NCBI GenBank assembly: GCA_016712105.1
Contig: JADJRU010000022.1
Span: 1 to 64,000 of the forward strand
Source of the DNA: Ahniella sp.
Lineage (GTDB): Bacteria > Pseudomonadota > Gammaproteobacteria > Xanthomonadales > Ahniellaceae
DNA: 64,000 nucleotides
Direction: 5' to 3'
The stretch's first letter is position 1. Every line of letters starts with the position of its first letter. The notes beneath the pieces were generated by a model. That model saw only the letters and a program-made list of their open reading frames with translations. It had not been told where the DNA came from and made no database searches. The position numbers and the translations under genes are program-made. Shown here in pieces: positions 17,962 through 26,800 of this stretch.

Positions 17962-18506
17962 TTCCATCAGGGAGCGCAGCGCGGCCCAGCTGTCATAGTG
18001 AGGAGCACAGCGCGGCCCAGCTGTCATTGCGAGGAGCGCAGCGACGCGGCAATCTCTTGCTTGCGACACAGTCACGCCCCACCGCAGCCTGCGATTGCCA
18101 CGGCCCGAGATTGCCGCGGCCCGCAAGCGGGCCTCGCAATGACCAGGGGCCGCAATGACAGTTGGGCGGCGCGCTCAGGGCCGGAAGCAGTCATCCGCGG
18201 ACAAACGCCCTGCTGTCATGGCGAGGAGCGCGGCGAGGCGGCAACGCGTCCCTCATGGCTCTGTCGCAACCGAGATTGCGCGCCCGCGGGCTCGCAATGA
18301 CAATGGGGCGCATGACGCCCTCGACCTCTGCGTCGCCAAAAGCCCAATCAATCGCTTGTGAATCAATGCGCCGACGAGGGCGCAAACCAACGACTTCAGT
18401 GATCCTTGTTGCCGCCGCCGCGGTCCGCTAGGCTCAGGTTTACGTTTTGGCGCATTTCTTGCTGCAAAAACCGGTTGACCCACCGATTGGTCAGGGAGAG
18501 CGAACC
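17962..18506. other. Repeat-filled gap between fahA and maiA
   Basis: No credible gene in 545 bases. It holds two REP-like elements (17991-18159 and 18218-18302), the first preceded by partial tandem left arms. The region 18303-18490 has no recognised feature apart from the maiA ribosome-binding site AGGGAGAG at 18493-18500. Confidence 0.6.
17965..18302. repeat. REP-like elements, copies 2 and 3, with tandem left arms
   Basis: Left-arm pieces GGAGCGCAGCGCGGCCCAGC and AGGAGCACAGCGCGGCCCAG precede a full copy whose right arm ends at CAATGAC (18143) and again at 18159. A second, more degenerate copy starts with GTCATGGCGAGGAGCG at 18219 and ends CGCAATGAC at 18301. Confidence 0.75.
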
Positions 18507-19169
18507 ATGAGCGACATCAAGCTTTACAGCTACTGGCGATCCAGTGCGGCATTCCGCGTGCGTATCGCGCTCAACCTCAAGCACCTGCGCTACGAAATCG
18601 TTCCGGTCAACCTGATCAGCAGCGATGGCGGCCAGCAACACAGCGCCGACTTTCATCAGGTCAACCCGCAGGAACTGGTCCCGGCGCTGGTCGACGGCGG
18701 CCGGGTGATCCGGCAATCGCTGGCGATCATCGAATACCTCGACGAAAGTTACGACGGCGCCAAATTGCCGCCGTCCAGCGCCCGTGAACGCGCCCGTGCG
18801 CGCGGCCTGGCGCAACTCATCGCCTGCGACATCCATCCGCTCAACAACCTTCGGGTGCTGCAGTATCTGGAGCACGAAGACAACATGCCGCAGATCGAGC
18901 GTGAGCGTTGGGCGCAACACTGGATCAAGCTCGGCATGGCTGCTTACGAGGACATGCTGGTCACGAATCCGTCGACAGGCGATTACAGCGAAGGCGACAT
19001 TCCGTCGATCGCCGATTGCTGTCTCGTGCCGCAGGTGTTCAACGCACAGCGGTTTGGTGTGGACCTCGCGCCGTACCCCGAGATCCGCCGCGTTGCCGCG
19101 AACTGCATGAAATTGCCCGAGTTCGAGTCCGCCCGCCCGGAAAAACAGCCTGACGCGCCGAAGGCTTGA
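18507..19169 (+). CDS. maiA: Maleylacetoacetate isomerase (zeta-class GST)
   Basis: A 220-residue glutathione-dependent isomerase converting maleylacetoacetate to fumarylacetoacetate, linking HmgA to FahA. The zeta-GST signature SSAAFRVRIALN is at ~10-21, NPQELVPALVD marks the glutathione site, and ACDIHPLNNLRVL is typical of MaiA. AGGGAGAG upstream supports ATG 18507. The 545-base repeat gap after fahA means it may be transcribed separately. Confidence 0.93.
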   Translation: MSDIKLYSYWRSSAAFRVRIALNLKHLRYEIVPVNLISSDGGQQHSADFHQVNPQELVPALVDGGRVIRQSLAIIEYLDESYDGAKLPPSSARERARARGLAQLIACDIHPLNNLRVLQYLEHEDNMPQIERERWAQHWIKLGMAAYEDMLVTNPSTGDYSEGDIPSIADCCLVPQVFNAQRFGVDLAPYPEIRRVAANCMKLPEFESARPEKQPDAPKA

Positions 19170-19284
19170 CGCATTGCAGGCGGGGGTGCTGAGTCCTGTG
19201 CGGACCTCGGGAGCGCCTTCCGGCGCGATGCCGCTGTGCCTGCACACCATGGGCAAGCCGCTCCCCAGACGTGGGCCGAGCGAC

Positions 19285-19330
19285 TCACACCCAACCTGTG
19301 GGAGCGGCTTCAGCCGCGATGCCCTCGGTG
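19285..19330. repeat. GGGAGCGGCTTCAGCC palindrome
   Basis: GTGGGAGCGGCTTCAGCCGC is a short intergenic palindrome with the AGCGGCTTCAGCCGC core. Related copies lie near 1307, 9938, 12417, 46949 and 47160. Confidence 0.65.
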
Positions 19331-19379
19331 ATTCGGGACTTGCCGAATCAGGCCTGAAACCCCACCACCAGGAAGCTAG

Positions 19380-20147
19380 ATGACCGAATCGGACTTGTTG
19401 CTCGCGGGCCTGGCTGGCCTCGCGGCGGGCTTTCTCGACAGTATCGTCGGGGGTGGCGGGCTCATCATGACGCCAGCCATGCTGAACCTGTTTCCGGGCC
19501 TCAGCATCCTGCAGGTCATCGGCACCCAACGCACCAGTTCGATCTTCGGCACCAGTGTCGCGGCGTGGAACTACCTCAAACACGTCTCGGTGCCCAAAGG
19601 TGCCCTGATTGGCGCCTCGGTGGCCGCACTGCTGCTCTCCATCGGCGGCGTGCTGCTCGCGAAACAGATCGATGCCGAAGCCCTCAAATGGGTCGTGCTG
19701 GCGATGTGTGTGGCTCTCGGCATCTACACCGCGTTCAAGAAGTCCATGGGCGAACAGGACGAATCCGGCGACGACCAACGCCGCATCACCGACCGCGCCA
19801 TCCTGATCGGCGGCGCCTGCGGCTTCTACAACGGCCTGATCGGCCCCGGCACCGGCACCCTGCTCGTCTTCGGCTTCGTCGCACTCATCGGCTTCAGTTT
19901 CCTGAGAGCCTCCGCGCTCGCCAAAGTCAGCAACGTGGCAGCCGACCTGGCCAGTTGGTCGATACTGGCCTTCTCAGGTTTTGTGGTCTGGAAAATCGCC
20001 GCAGTGCTGATCGTCGGCAACGTCATCGGCAGCTACCTGGGCAGCCGCTTCGCCATCCTCAAGGGCAGCCACTTCATCCGAGTCATGTTCCTGAGCATCG
20101 TGGTGTTGCTGGTCGGCAAGCTCATGTGGGACCTGCTGCGATCGTAA
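19380..20147 (+). CDS. TSUP (TauE/SafE-like) permease
   Basis: An intact 255-residue membrane protein with about eight helices and the two TSUP half-repeat motifs, GFLDSIVGGGGLIMTPAML near the start and GFYNGLIGPGTGTLL at ~158. It is a distant paralogue of the frameshifted gene at 480 and lacks recognisable close identity to it. The exported substrate is unknown. It stands between maiA and a repeat element. Confidence 0.88.
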   Translation: MTESDLLLAGLAGLAAGFLDSIVGGGGLIMTPAMLNLFPGLSILQVIGTQRTSSIFGTSVAAWNYLKHVSVPKGALIGASVAALLLSIGGVLLAKQIDAEALKWVVLAMCVALGIYTAFKKSMGEQDESGDDQRRITDRAILIGGACGFYNGLIGPGTGTLLVFGFVALIGFSFLRASALAKVSNVAADLASWSILAFSGFVVWKIAAVLIVGNVIGSYLGSRFAILKGSHFIRVMFLSIVVLLVGKLMWDLLRS

Positions 20148-20149
20148 GC

Positions 20150-20395
20150 CGGGCTGAGCGAAGAGGTCGAAGAAGCCCAGCTACTCGCCAAGGTTCCGGC
20201 AAACCGAGTGAAGCCGAGATCTCGAAGCCAAAGAAGGTACGCCGGCGAAAGCACATCAGGAAACACGATGTACCCATGCCGAGCAACCCGGCCACCGCAA
20301 GACACTGCGAGCCCAAAGCTTGGCACACTCAAGCGAGCAGCAAGGCTCCATCCCACCGAGGTTCGACAACGCTGTCGAACCTCGGCGAGTAGCGG
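20150..20395. repeat. Diverged copy of the GGCTGGGCTGA repeat
   Basis: GCCGGGCTGAGCGAAGAGG begins a 200-base stretch resembling those at 21301-21425 and 23583-23745, including AGCCCAGCT and an ACATCAGGAAACACGATGT segment matched near 23705. No gene is supported here. Confidence 0.5.
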
Positions 20396-20396
20396 A

Positions 20397-21152
20397 CTAC
20401 TGCCCCTTGCTCTCGACAATCTGCTCGTGCAGCGCAACCGGCGGGGCGCTCACTTTGCGGAAGCGGATGTTCATCAGTTCGACGAACACCGCAAACGCCA
20501 TCGAGAAGTAGATGTAACCCTTCGGCACCGCATGGCCCATGCCGTCGGCAATCAACACCACGCCGATCAGCAGCAGGAACGACAGCGCCAGGATCTTCAC
20601 GGTCGGATGTCGCTGGACGAACTCGTGAATGGCCTTGGCAAGGAACACCATCACCACCGTGGCACCCAGCACAGCCACCACCATCAGGCTGATATGCGGC
20701 GTCATGCCGACGGCCGTGATGATCGAGTCGAGCGCAAAGACCATGTCGAGAATCATGATCTGCATGATCACGCTCGCAAACGTGGCCTGAACGCCACTCC
20801 CGGCGCCGCCCTGCTCACCTTCGAGCTTGTTGTGCATCTCGTTGACCGCCTTGATCAACAGAAACACACCGCCACCGATCAAGATCAGATCACGCCAGGA
20901 AAACTCATTCCCGAGCACACTGAACACCGGATTCGTCAGCGACACGATCCAGGCGATGCTGAACAACAACGCAAGTCGCGACACCGCCGCGACCGCGATC
21001 CCGATCTGACGGGCCTTGGCACGCTGATGCTCAGGCAACTTGCCGGCCAGAATCGAAATGAAGATGATGTTGTCGACACCCAGCACCACTTCCAGAGCAA
21101 GCAAAGTGGAAAGCGCGATCCAGCCTTCCGGTGTAAAGATCCATTCAAACAT
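20397..21152 (-). CDS. TerC-family membrane protein
   Basis: A 251-residue protein with about seven helices and the TerC signatures LLALEVVLGVDNIIFISIL and ILDMVFALDSIITAVGMTP, whose conserved Asp residues lie inside the membrane. TerC-like proteins are linked to metal (manganese) export and tellurite resistance. GAGG lies nine bases upstream of the ATG. No metal riboswitch was recognisable in the 150-base leader. Confidence 0.9.
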   Translation of the reverse strand: MFEWIFTPEGWIALSTLLALEVVLGVDNIIFISILAGKLPEHQRAKARQIGIAVAAVSRLALLFSIAWIVSLTNPVFSVLGNEFSWRDLILIGGGVFLLIKAVNEMHNKLEGEQGGAGSGVQATFASVIMQIMILDMVFALDSIITAVGMTPHISLMVVAVLGATVVMVFLAKAIHEFVQRHPTVKILALSFLLLIGVVLIADGMGHAVPKGYIYFSMAFAVFVELMNIRFRKVSAPPVALHEQIVESKGQ

Positions 21153-21632
21153 CGATTCGGCCCTCGTCAGTCGGTTCAGGGGCAGCCAGAACAGGCTCGG
21201 CTGCGTAAAAACGGCGTCAATGATGTCTCGACGAATGTCGGGGATTTGCGAAGACGGACGTTCCCGTACAACAGACGGCTGGTGCCAAGCGCGCTGGCGC
21301 TGAGCGAAGCGTGCGTAGGCTGGGCTGACGAAGGAAGCCCAGCTGCTTGCCTTAAGTTCGGGCTACCCGGTGGAAGCCGAGCGCTCGAATCCAAACGAAG
21401 CGAAGCCCAGCTTGCGACAAGTCACCACGTGAACCTCAATCGAACCCTCGTGGCGATGTCTCGGTTCTGCGGTTCGTTAATCTCGACGCCGGGCGAATCC
21501 CGGCAGCAGAAGTCGCGACTTTAGCGATTTTCGAGACTGCTCACGAGCAATCCAAGGCCATTCCACTTGCACTCGGCGAGAATCGGGTGAGTCCCGTTCT
21601 ATCTCGTCGGATGCGTGTCCGGCACTTCACGT
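21153..21632. other. Gap upstream of terC with one repeat copy
   Basis: Besides the repeat at 21301-21425 and a small hairpin (GCAGCC/GGCTGC, about 21179-21202) in the terC leader, nothing recognisable is present. Confidence 0.5.
21301..21425 (+). repeat. GGCTGGGCTGA repeat, left copy
   Basis: GTAGGCTGGGCTGACGAAGG and AGCCCAGCT are followed by GCCTTAAGTTCGGGCTACCC and CGAATCCAAACGAAGCGAAG. About 125 bases are nearly identical, in the same orientation, to 23583-23708. The two copies bracket an AT-richer gene cassette. Confidence 0.85.
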
Positions 21633-22017
21633 TCAAACCGAATTCGTTCTTGTTGGGGAATTAAAATAGGCGAGCCCGGCCAGCAATCTCTCGGCACCTT
21701 CGCTGTAGTAACCCATGAACCCCTCCAGCATGAACACCACTGATGCAGGGGATTGACGAGCGCGAATCCAAAGCACCCAGTTGTCGGACGACATTGGCCA
21801 ATCCGAGAACCTTTGAACGACTCTCCGGCAATTCAGAAATCTGCAGGCGGACTCGGCTAGTGTGTAACAGGTCTTTCACTAGATTCACACAGACAGGATG
21901 CTCCTCAATCGGAGCCGAGTCGATAATCCGGAGAATTGCGATCGCCCACTGAGAGAACTTCTCCGCTTCAGATGTGAGATCGTTTCTGAATTTGGCGATA
22001 TCAAGAATTTTGGTCAT
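21633..22017 (-). pseudogene. Uncharacterised small protein, frameshifted near C-terminus
   Basis: The first ~90 codons (MTKILDIAKFRNDL...) are read from 22017. After an apparent extra base near 21747 the more protein-like frame is SVVFMLEGFMGYYSEGAERL, ending at a TGA at 21633-21635, for about 127 residues. It starts five bases after the previous gene's reconstructed stop, as if in one operon. No family recognised. The unshifted frame ends at 21661 in arginine-rich, unlikely sequence. Confidence 0.5.
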
Positions 22018-22021
22018 CACG

Positions 22022-22626
22022 TCAAAGCATCGATGCGGGAATTGAAATCACTGGGGACGAACAAGCATCCTCATCAGTCTCCACGTTTTCGATCTCCAAG
22101 GGAACTCCTCTGTTCGGCATAACCACAAGATCATGATCGCGCTTCATTCCATTCAAGCCTTCGAGCCATGCTGTCCCTGGAGTTGCACACAATCCCAAAC
22201 GTCTCGAACGTCCAACTGCGGCGTGTCCAGGAATCGAGCGATCGGCAAACGTATGCTGCAAGCCATCCTCTGCAACCCTGAAGACATGTCTTGCAATCGG
22301 ACCCCGTTCGATGGAATCACTGCCAACTTGTACGTGTTGTCCTGGTTGAATGGCATTTTCCAGTCATACACAATCAGCCCCCGCAGCAAAGTCTGCGTAG
22401 TAGGGATGCATCGAGCCCCATGATCCCAGCGCTTTCCTGAAATCTCCGGCAACATGAGTAACTCGGGCTCTATGTTTTCCAGTTGCGCAAAGATGCCGAA
22501 GACCGTGATCGGGATTGGCCCTTCCCCGCTTGTCACGAAGACTGCTATCGAGCCTGATTGGTCCATGGCAAGCCAGACCGCATCGAGGTCTTTTGGATAG
22601 ATCACGCTGGATTTTTGATGTGGCAT
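22022..22626 (-). pseudogene. Uncharacterised immunity-like protein, frameshifted
   Basis: The first frame reads LDAVWLAMDQSGSIAVFVTS and GEGPIPITVFG, then fails near 22190. The other frame continues WLEGLNGMKRDHDLVVMPN and ends at 22022, for about 200 residues. Accepting the shift closes a 130-base gap to the next gene to five bases, which supports it. The soluble, tightly packed small-gene context resembles immunity genes of polymorphic toxin loci, but no toxin is present and the assignment is weak. Confidence 0.5.
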
Positions 22627-22628
22627 CT

Positions 22629-22850
22629 CTAACGGTCCGACTTGAAAGAAGTTTCGGGATCAATGAATCGGCATTCGGTCAAATCATCAGGCGCATGAAA
22701 ATTAGGCCAACGCAGGAAAGGATTCAAAAAGCGGGTGATGTTGCGCGACTCGGGTTCAGAAGCCACCAAGTGGAAATGTGAGATTCGTAATATTGATGAA
22801 CTGTCGTTGGATTTCCATTTGTTACCTCGGCCCGACTGAAACCAACACAT
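22629..22850 (-). CDS. Small uncharacterised protein
   Basis: A 73-residue reading frame whose ATG has GAGG exactly six bases upstream (minus strand, 22857-22860), lying in the 13-base gap after the preceding gene. Its stop is two bases before the next start. The operon-like spacing is the main support; the sequence (LRISHFHLVASEPESRNITR) matches nothing I recognise. Confidence 0.45.
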   Translation of the reverse strand: MCWFQSGRGNKWKSNDSSSILRISHFHLVASEPESRNITRFLNPFLRWPNFHAPDDLTECRFIDPETSFKSDR

Positions 22851-22863
22851 CAGAACCCTCGAA

Positions 22864-23409
22864 CTAAATTGAGTCTTTTGCCAGACCGAACCATCGCAGG
22901 ATCCTTCGCTTCAACGCCAGCGCCTTCCTCTTCCTGAGCGTTTTCTGCATCTTCATTCGGTGACTGTGCACAAAGGCTCGGTCAACTTGAAAATTCTTCA
23001 TACTCTCGAGAAAGTAGCCGAACCCATCAAGCCCTGATTCCATTGATTGCCGCGAAGCAACAGGCACCGCAAACTCCGCAAAATCCAAAAGCGAGTCAGC
23101 CATCGTGTCTACAGCCAATTCTTCGAAGTGATCGGACCAAATCCTTGCATGCTCACGCAGGATTGTTTGTCTTGATTGTTCAGAAATATGGGATTCCCCA
23201 AGCGCATCCGAAACTGATGTGCAGAACGGGAGCATGTAGTCCGGAACTTGATCCAGAAAAATCTTCAAACAGCTCTGCATGAACTCATACAACATCGAAC
23301 GACACAATTCGTCGTTCTCGCGAAAAGCCGCCAGAGCTACGGAGCAGAGGAATTCCTGATCTCCGTCCATGAACCATCGGTAGGGCTCAGGCTCAATTTG
23401 ATGGTTCAT
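22864..23409 (-). CDS. Uncharacterised soluble protein
   Basis: An intact 181-residue protein, mostly helical, starting MNHQIEPEPYRWFMDGDQEF and ending with a basic tail (RKRKALALKRRILRWFGLAK). It is the first gene of a four-gene minus-strand cassette with visibly lower GC than its surroundings. No domain recognised. Confidence 0.55.
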   Translation of the reverse strand: MNHQIEPEPYRWFMDGDQEFLCSVALAAFRENDELCRSMLYEFMQSCLKIFLDQVPDYMLPFCTSVSDALGESHISEQSRQTILREHARIWSDHFEELAVDTMADSLLDFAEFAVPVASRQSMESGLDGFGYFLESMKNFQVDRAFVHSHRMKMQKTLRKRKALALKRRILRWFGLAKDSI

Positions 23410-23582
23410 TGCTATACCGCCATGCCGTAATTCGTGACCAGGATATGTCTGAGTCTACCGATCCTGGGCCATACATCCGAATGTTGCCGGCAAAGCGGCC
23501 ATCGAGAACCGGCTAGCGGCTGAACTACATTCGCGGCTCGACGAACTGGTGAACATGGATTGAATCGACACTGGCCCCTGTG

Positions 23583-23745
23583 GAGCAAAGCGAGTGTAGG
23601 CTGGGCTGACGAAGGAAGCCCAGCTGCTAGCCTTAAGTTCCGGCTACCCGATGGAAGCCAAGCTCTCGAATCCAAACGAAGCGAAGCCCAGCTTGCGACA
23701 AGCCATCAGAAAAAACGGTGTGGGCATGCCCGGCAACGAGAGCAG
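23583..23745 (+). repeat. GGCTGGGCTGA repeat, right copy
   Basis: GTAGGCTGGGCTGACGAAGG begins a segment nearly identical, and in the same orientation, to 21301-21425. It extends a little further into sequence shared with the diverged copy near 20253. Confidence 0.85.
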
Positions 23746-23782
23746 CCGGTGATGAAGGAAGCCCATCCACCAGATAAAGGGA

Positions 23783-23848
23783 GGGTCTGAACAAGTCCCT
23801 CCTGGACTTACTCAGACCCGGCAAGTCCGGCGCGGGCCCGGACTTGCC
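23783..23848. terminator. Double hairpin after the surface-protein gene
   Basis: Two adjacent stem-loops: GGGTCTGA-AAGTCC/GGACTT-TCAGACCC (23783-23819), then GGCAAGTCCGG/CCGGACTTGCC (23820-23848). They lie 36 bases past the stop of the long minus-strand gene. No T-tract, so an intrinsic terminator is only possible; both share an AAGTCC core. Confidence 0.5.
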
Positions 23849-23883
23849 TGACACCCAAGAAATCAGGCCCTCGCCACTGAACA

Positions 23884-26800
23884 TCATTGCTCTTCCAGCG
23901 CTTCCTTGGCCTTTGGCACGGTCAGCACCGTCGCGCTGTTCTCAAAGCCATTGGCAAAGATCCCCTCCGGCACGATCGCGTCCTGGTCGGTGCCAGAGTC
24001 GTTACCGGGGTTCAGCGCGGTGGTGCCTGCTGGCGTGCTGACGGTTGCGGTGTTGGTGACAAAGGCACCGATTGCACCGTTCACTTCGGCAAGCAGATCA
24101 AAGCGCAAGAACTGATTGACGCCCAGATTGACCATGACATCGAGGTTGCCGGTTCCCGCACCCGGACTTGGGCACGTCGCATTGGATTGCGCCTGCACGC
24201 ACATCCAGCTGCCATTGATCAGAGTGCTGGGCAAGTTATCCACCACGTTCGCCCCCGTCACGGCGTTCGGGCCTGCGTTGGCGACCACGATCGCGTACAG
24301 AGTCTGTTCGCCAACGAGCAAGGAATCTCGGTTATTGGTCTTGGCGATCTGCAAGTCCGAACCTGGGGTGACGCTGATCGTGAACTGCACCGCGGTTGAG
24401 GTATCGACGCCGCCATTGGCAGTACTCCCCATTGTCGCGCACGCGGGCGGTGATGGTGGCGGTGCCACCAACGCCGGTGAGGGCGTACGTGAGCGTGCCG
24501 TTGTTGGCGATCTCAGGGAGTTTGCATCAAGCATGCCGGACGAATCATTGACCGTGTCGATCAGAAACTCCGCAACTGCTTGTGCAGCGTCTTCGTCGGG
24601 CGGGCCAAGATCGACCTGGGCAAAGCCGATTTGTGTCTGCACACCCGTCGTGCCCCCTGGATGCGTGGCCAGCGTTCCAAGGCTTGGCGTCGGCGCATCA
24701 TTTACGGGGTTGACGGTCAGCAGGAAGGTGTCGCTGCTGGTGCCACCGTTGCCATCGGTGACGCTCACCGTGATCGTCGCGCTGCCGGAAAGATCGGCAA
24801 CCGGCGTCACCGTGACCGTGCGGCTGGCACCACTGCCGCCGAACACGATGTTGGCGTTTGGCACCAACGCGGTGTTGCTGGACGTGCCCGACATCGTCAA
24901 CGCATCAACTGCGGTTTCCGGTCACCAACCGTGATGGCGATCGCACCAGTGGCGGAGTCTTCGTTGGTGGTTTGCACGCTGATATCGCTGATTGTGGGCG
25001 GGTTGTTGATGGCGCTGTAGAGTTCGAGTTCATCAATGCCGATGCCGAAGACGGGCGCGAGGGTTTTCAGGCGGAAACCGGTCGCGAAGACGTTGGGAAG
25101 CCATACGTGGCGCAGATTGGGATTCAGCAAGCTGCCGGGGTAGGTGATGGCGGCGATGGTCTCCCCAACTGGCGTCCGGCGTGCTGCTGTCGGGATTCGG
25201 CACCGTGGTGTATTGCAGGGTGTAGATACCGTCGGAGCGGGTGGTCTGCACGCCGGTGTGGTCGCGGCCAAAGGCGACGCGGTCGATTGCGATGGGCGTG
25301 GCACCGAGGTTGATGCCAACGAAGCTGTCGAGCGTGTCGGCGATCCAACTGTTGGCGTTGCCGTAGAGTCCATCGTTCACCTTCGCGATGGTGTGCGGAG
25401 CGACGGGAACCACGTCTTTGGCAAACGCGATTCTTCCGCGTGCCAGATTCTGTGGCACGGCGCCACCGAGCGGGACAGGCGGCGGGTTCGAGGCCGCCGT
25501 GATGGTGACCGTGAAGCTGGCGGTGGCGCTGATATTGAAGTTGTCCGTGGCAGTGATGGTGACGGTGGTCACGCCGATCGGGAAAAGAGCGCCGCTCGGG
25601 TGCGAGTAGCTGACAGAGGGCGGCAGACCGCTGTCGTCGGTAGCGGTGACGGCCGGGTAAAGAAGACAAGGCCCTGCGCGTCCGGAGGCAGCATTCGTGA
25701 GGTTTGCATAGCCGGAGATCACCGGCGGCTGGCGGGAAACACCCACGAGCGGGATGAGGAAATCGGCAATGTCAGGGTTATTGCTCGGGATGTGCAGGAG
25801 TGCCGTGAGCGGCCCCTCCATGCCTGGCGCGAAGGTGACGCTGAAGGTGGTGCTTTCGCCCTGCACGAGCGTGTTGCTGACCGGCGGTGTGAGGCTGAAC
25901 TGCGCCAGATGCGCACCCGTGAGGAAAAGCGTGTCCAGATTCAGCGGTGCGTTGCCGGAGTTGGTCAGTGTGAAGGTTTTCGTGCTGCTGTCGCCGGGCG
26001 ACAGGTTGCCGAAATCGACACTGCCGGTGTTGTGAGTCAGCGGGCTGCCGGCGGGTTGCTCGACGATCAGCTCCGGCAGCTGGCGGTAGATTTCCAGTTC
26101 ATCAATGGCGTTGTTGCCGGTGCTGCTGACGAGGCGCAAGGCGGTGGCGGTGACGGGATTGAAGCTGAAGACATGGCGGCGCGATGGCGTGGCGAAGTTG
26201 AGGCCGCCGGCGAATTGATAGTCGAGCGTTCCGATGGTGGTCCAACTTCCGGCGGGCGTGTTCGCGCCGGGATTCGGGACGTTCGTGTATTGCAGCGTGA
26301 AGACGCCGAAGGTGCGGTCGCCGCTGAAGCCACCGGTGTTATCGCGGCCGAAGGCGATCTGATTCACGCTTCGGCTCGCACCGAGCGCCACGCCGGCGAA
26401 CGGCGCCGGGACGTCATTCACCCAGCTGAAGTCGTTGCCATATTGGCCGTCGGTGAGATGCGCGATGCTGTGAGCAGGGAAGCCCACGATGACACCATCG
26501 GCGGAGGGCGTGGCGGTAGCGCTGCGGGCGGAGATTTTCCGGCGCAAAAGTGCCGCCTTCACTCACCAGCGTGAGCCCGCCGCCGTTCAGCACAATGCCT
26601 ACTTGCGGATAGATTTCGATTTCATCAATGCCGGTGCCGGCCTCCAGAGTGATCAGCCGCAATCCGGTGGCCATGACGGGCGTGAACGAGTAGCGGTGCC
26701 GCAAGCCAGGTGCGGCGAAGTTCGCGCCGCCCGCGCTGAAGTAGTCGAGTGTGCCGATCGTGGTCCAACTTGTGTCAGCTGTGGCGGCGTCGGGGTTCGC

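Noticed and set aside
21153..21300. Metal riboswitch in the terC leader
   Set aside because: The leader has only a 6-base stem (GCAGCC/GGCTGC); the conserved internal loops of the yybP-ykoY class could not be found.
25144..26574. A 476-codon plus-strand reading frame opposite the surface-protein gene
   Set aside because: It has no ribosome-binding site and an Arg/Gly/Asp-rich composition typical of the antisense of GC-rich repeats; the minus strand shows clear domains.
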